Origin: Bacteroidota bacterium
GTDB lineage: Bacteria > Bacteroidota > Bacteroidia > B-17B0 > Aurantibacillaceae
Length of the DNA: 5,450 nt
Assembly (NCBI GenBank): GCA_025360565.1
Contig: JANYBY010000142.1
Location: 1-5,450 of the forward strand
Reading direction: 5' to 3'
In this document: piece after piece, positions 4,953-5,450 of the stretch
Numbering within the stretch: position 1 is the stretch's first letter
How the letters are laid out: each line of letters starts with the position of its first letter
Notes under the pieces: model-generated
The model's database searches: none
Seen by the model: only the letters and a program-made list of their open reading frames with translations
What the model was told of the DNA's origin: nothing
Program-made: the position numbers and the translations under genes

Positions 4953-5450
4953 ATGAGTTATATAAACACCATCATAGCCCGCCAGATCCTCGATTCGCGC
5001 GGTAACCCCACAGTTGAAGTAGATGTAATAACCGAAAACGGTGTGTTGGGCCGTGCCGCCGTTCCATCGGGCGCTTCAACCGGAAGCCACGAGGCTGTTG
5101 AGCTGCGCGACAATGACAAATCTCAATACCTTGGTAAAAGTGTAAACAACGCGGTTAACAATGTAAATACTATTTTACGCGAAAACCTGAAAGGCTTGTC
5201 GGTAATGGACCAGCCCATGATAGACAGGGCCATGATGGGATTGGATGGAACGCCAAATAAAGCGGCTCTTGGGGCAAATGCTATTTTAGGTGTTTCGCTT
5301 GCGGTTGCAAAAGCGGCTGCCGAAGAAAGCAGAATGCCTTTGTATAAATATGTTGGAGGCGTAAACGCTAATTTATTGCCTATTCCAATGATGAATATTT
5401 TGAATGGCGGCGCGCACGCCGATAACGGAATAGATTTTCAGGAATTTATG
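4953..5450 (+). CDS. eno: Enolase (N-terminal part)
   Basis: Enolase converts 2-phosphoglycerate to phosphoenolpyruvate in glycolysis and the reverse in gluconeogenesis, in the cytoplasm, using two Mg ions. The first 166 residues are present and the frame is open to the window edge; the full protein is usually about 430 residues. Visible landmarks are ARQILDSRGNPTVEVDV (9-25), the catalytic loop VPSGASTGSHEAVELRD (37-53) with the Mg-ligand Ser42, LDGTPNKAALGANAILGVSL (97-116), PIPMMNILNGGAHADN (143-158) with active-site-region His155, and Gln163-Glu164 in DFQEFM. All expected residues for an active enzyme are intact. The ATG at 4953 gives the normal N-terminus and has an A/T-rich leader without a Shine-Dalgarno sequence. 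It is divergent from the beta-helix gene and separated from it by the palindromic element. Confidence 0.98.
   Translation, partial: MSYINTIIARQILDSRGNPTVEVDVITENGVLGRAAVPSGASTGSHEAVELRDNDKSQYLGKSVNNAVNNVNTILRENLKGLSVMDQPMIDRAMMGLDGTPNKAALGANAILGVSLAVAKAAAEESRMPLYKYVGGVNANLLPIPMMNILNGGAHADNGIDFQEFM

Overview
The window looks like the chromosome of a Bacteroidota bacterium, probably from the Sphingobacteriales/Chitinophagales/Flavobacteriales side of the phylum. The pyruvate dehydrogenase E1-alpha gene runs straight into an E2 gene with two lipoyl domains. Start codons lack a Shine-Dalgarno sequence and follow A/T-rich leaders. Two lipoproteins have a Cys-Lys-Lys start to the mature chain. One gene belongs to a Bacteroidota-typical beta-helix lipoprotein family, and a TAnnTTTG-type -7 promoter box can be seen. 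The assignment rests on family recognition and gene order, not on a database search.

Layout from left to right. (1) 1-449 (+): the C-terminal end of pdhA, cut by the window edge. (2) 486-2114 (+): pdhC, a full-length dihydrolipoyl acetyltransferase, 36 bp behind pdhA and probably in the same operon. (3) 2188-2556 (-): a 122-residue SiaC-family (formerly DUF1987) phosphoprotein, convergent with pdhC. (4) 2557-2793: a divergent intergenic region with an 18-bp perfect palindrome, a 14-bp palindrome, a small GAAA-loop hairpin and an inverted GC-rich heptamer near the two outward ATGs. (5) 2794-3030 (+): a 78-residue cysteine-rich lipoprotein. (6) 3031-3132: a short convergent gap with a 7-bp hairpin. 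(7) 3133-4623 (-): a 496-residue lipoprotein of the right-handed parallel beta-helix type whose only usable start is TTG. (8) 4624-4952: a 329-bp divergent intergenic region, about half of it a nested palindromic element (about 4675-4849) that resembles a MITE or REP-type repeat. (9) 4953-5450 (+): the N-terminal 166 residues of enolase, cut by the window edge.

Functionally the window joins central carbon metabolism with a small accessory block. Enolase makes phosphoenolpyruvate and the PDH complex turns pyruvate into acetyl-CoA. Between them lie a signalling phosphoprotein and two envelope lipoproteins. Nothing in the sequence ties that block to the metabolic genes. No rRNA, tRNA, CRISPR array, transposase or integrase is visible. 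I found no convincing new multi-gene system. The least explained items are the palindromic element upstream of eno, the palindromes between the SiaC gene and the small lipoprotein, and the TTG start with a -7 box almost touching it.
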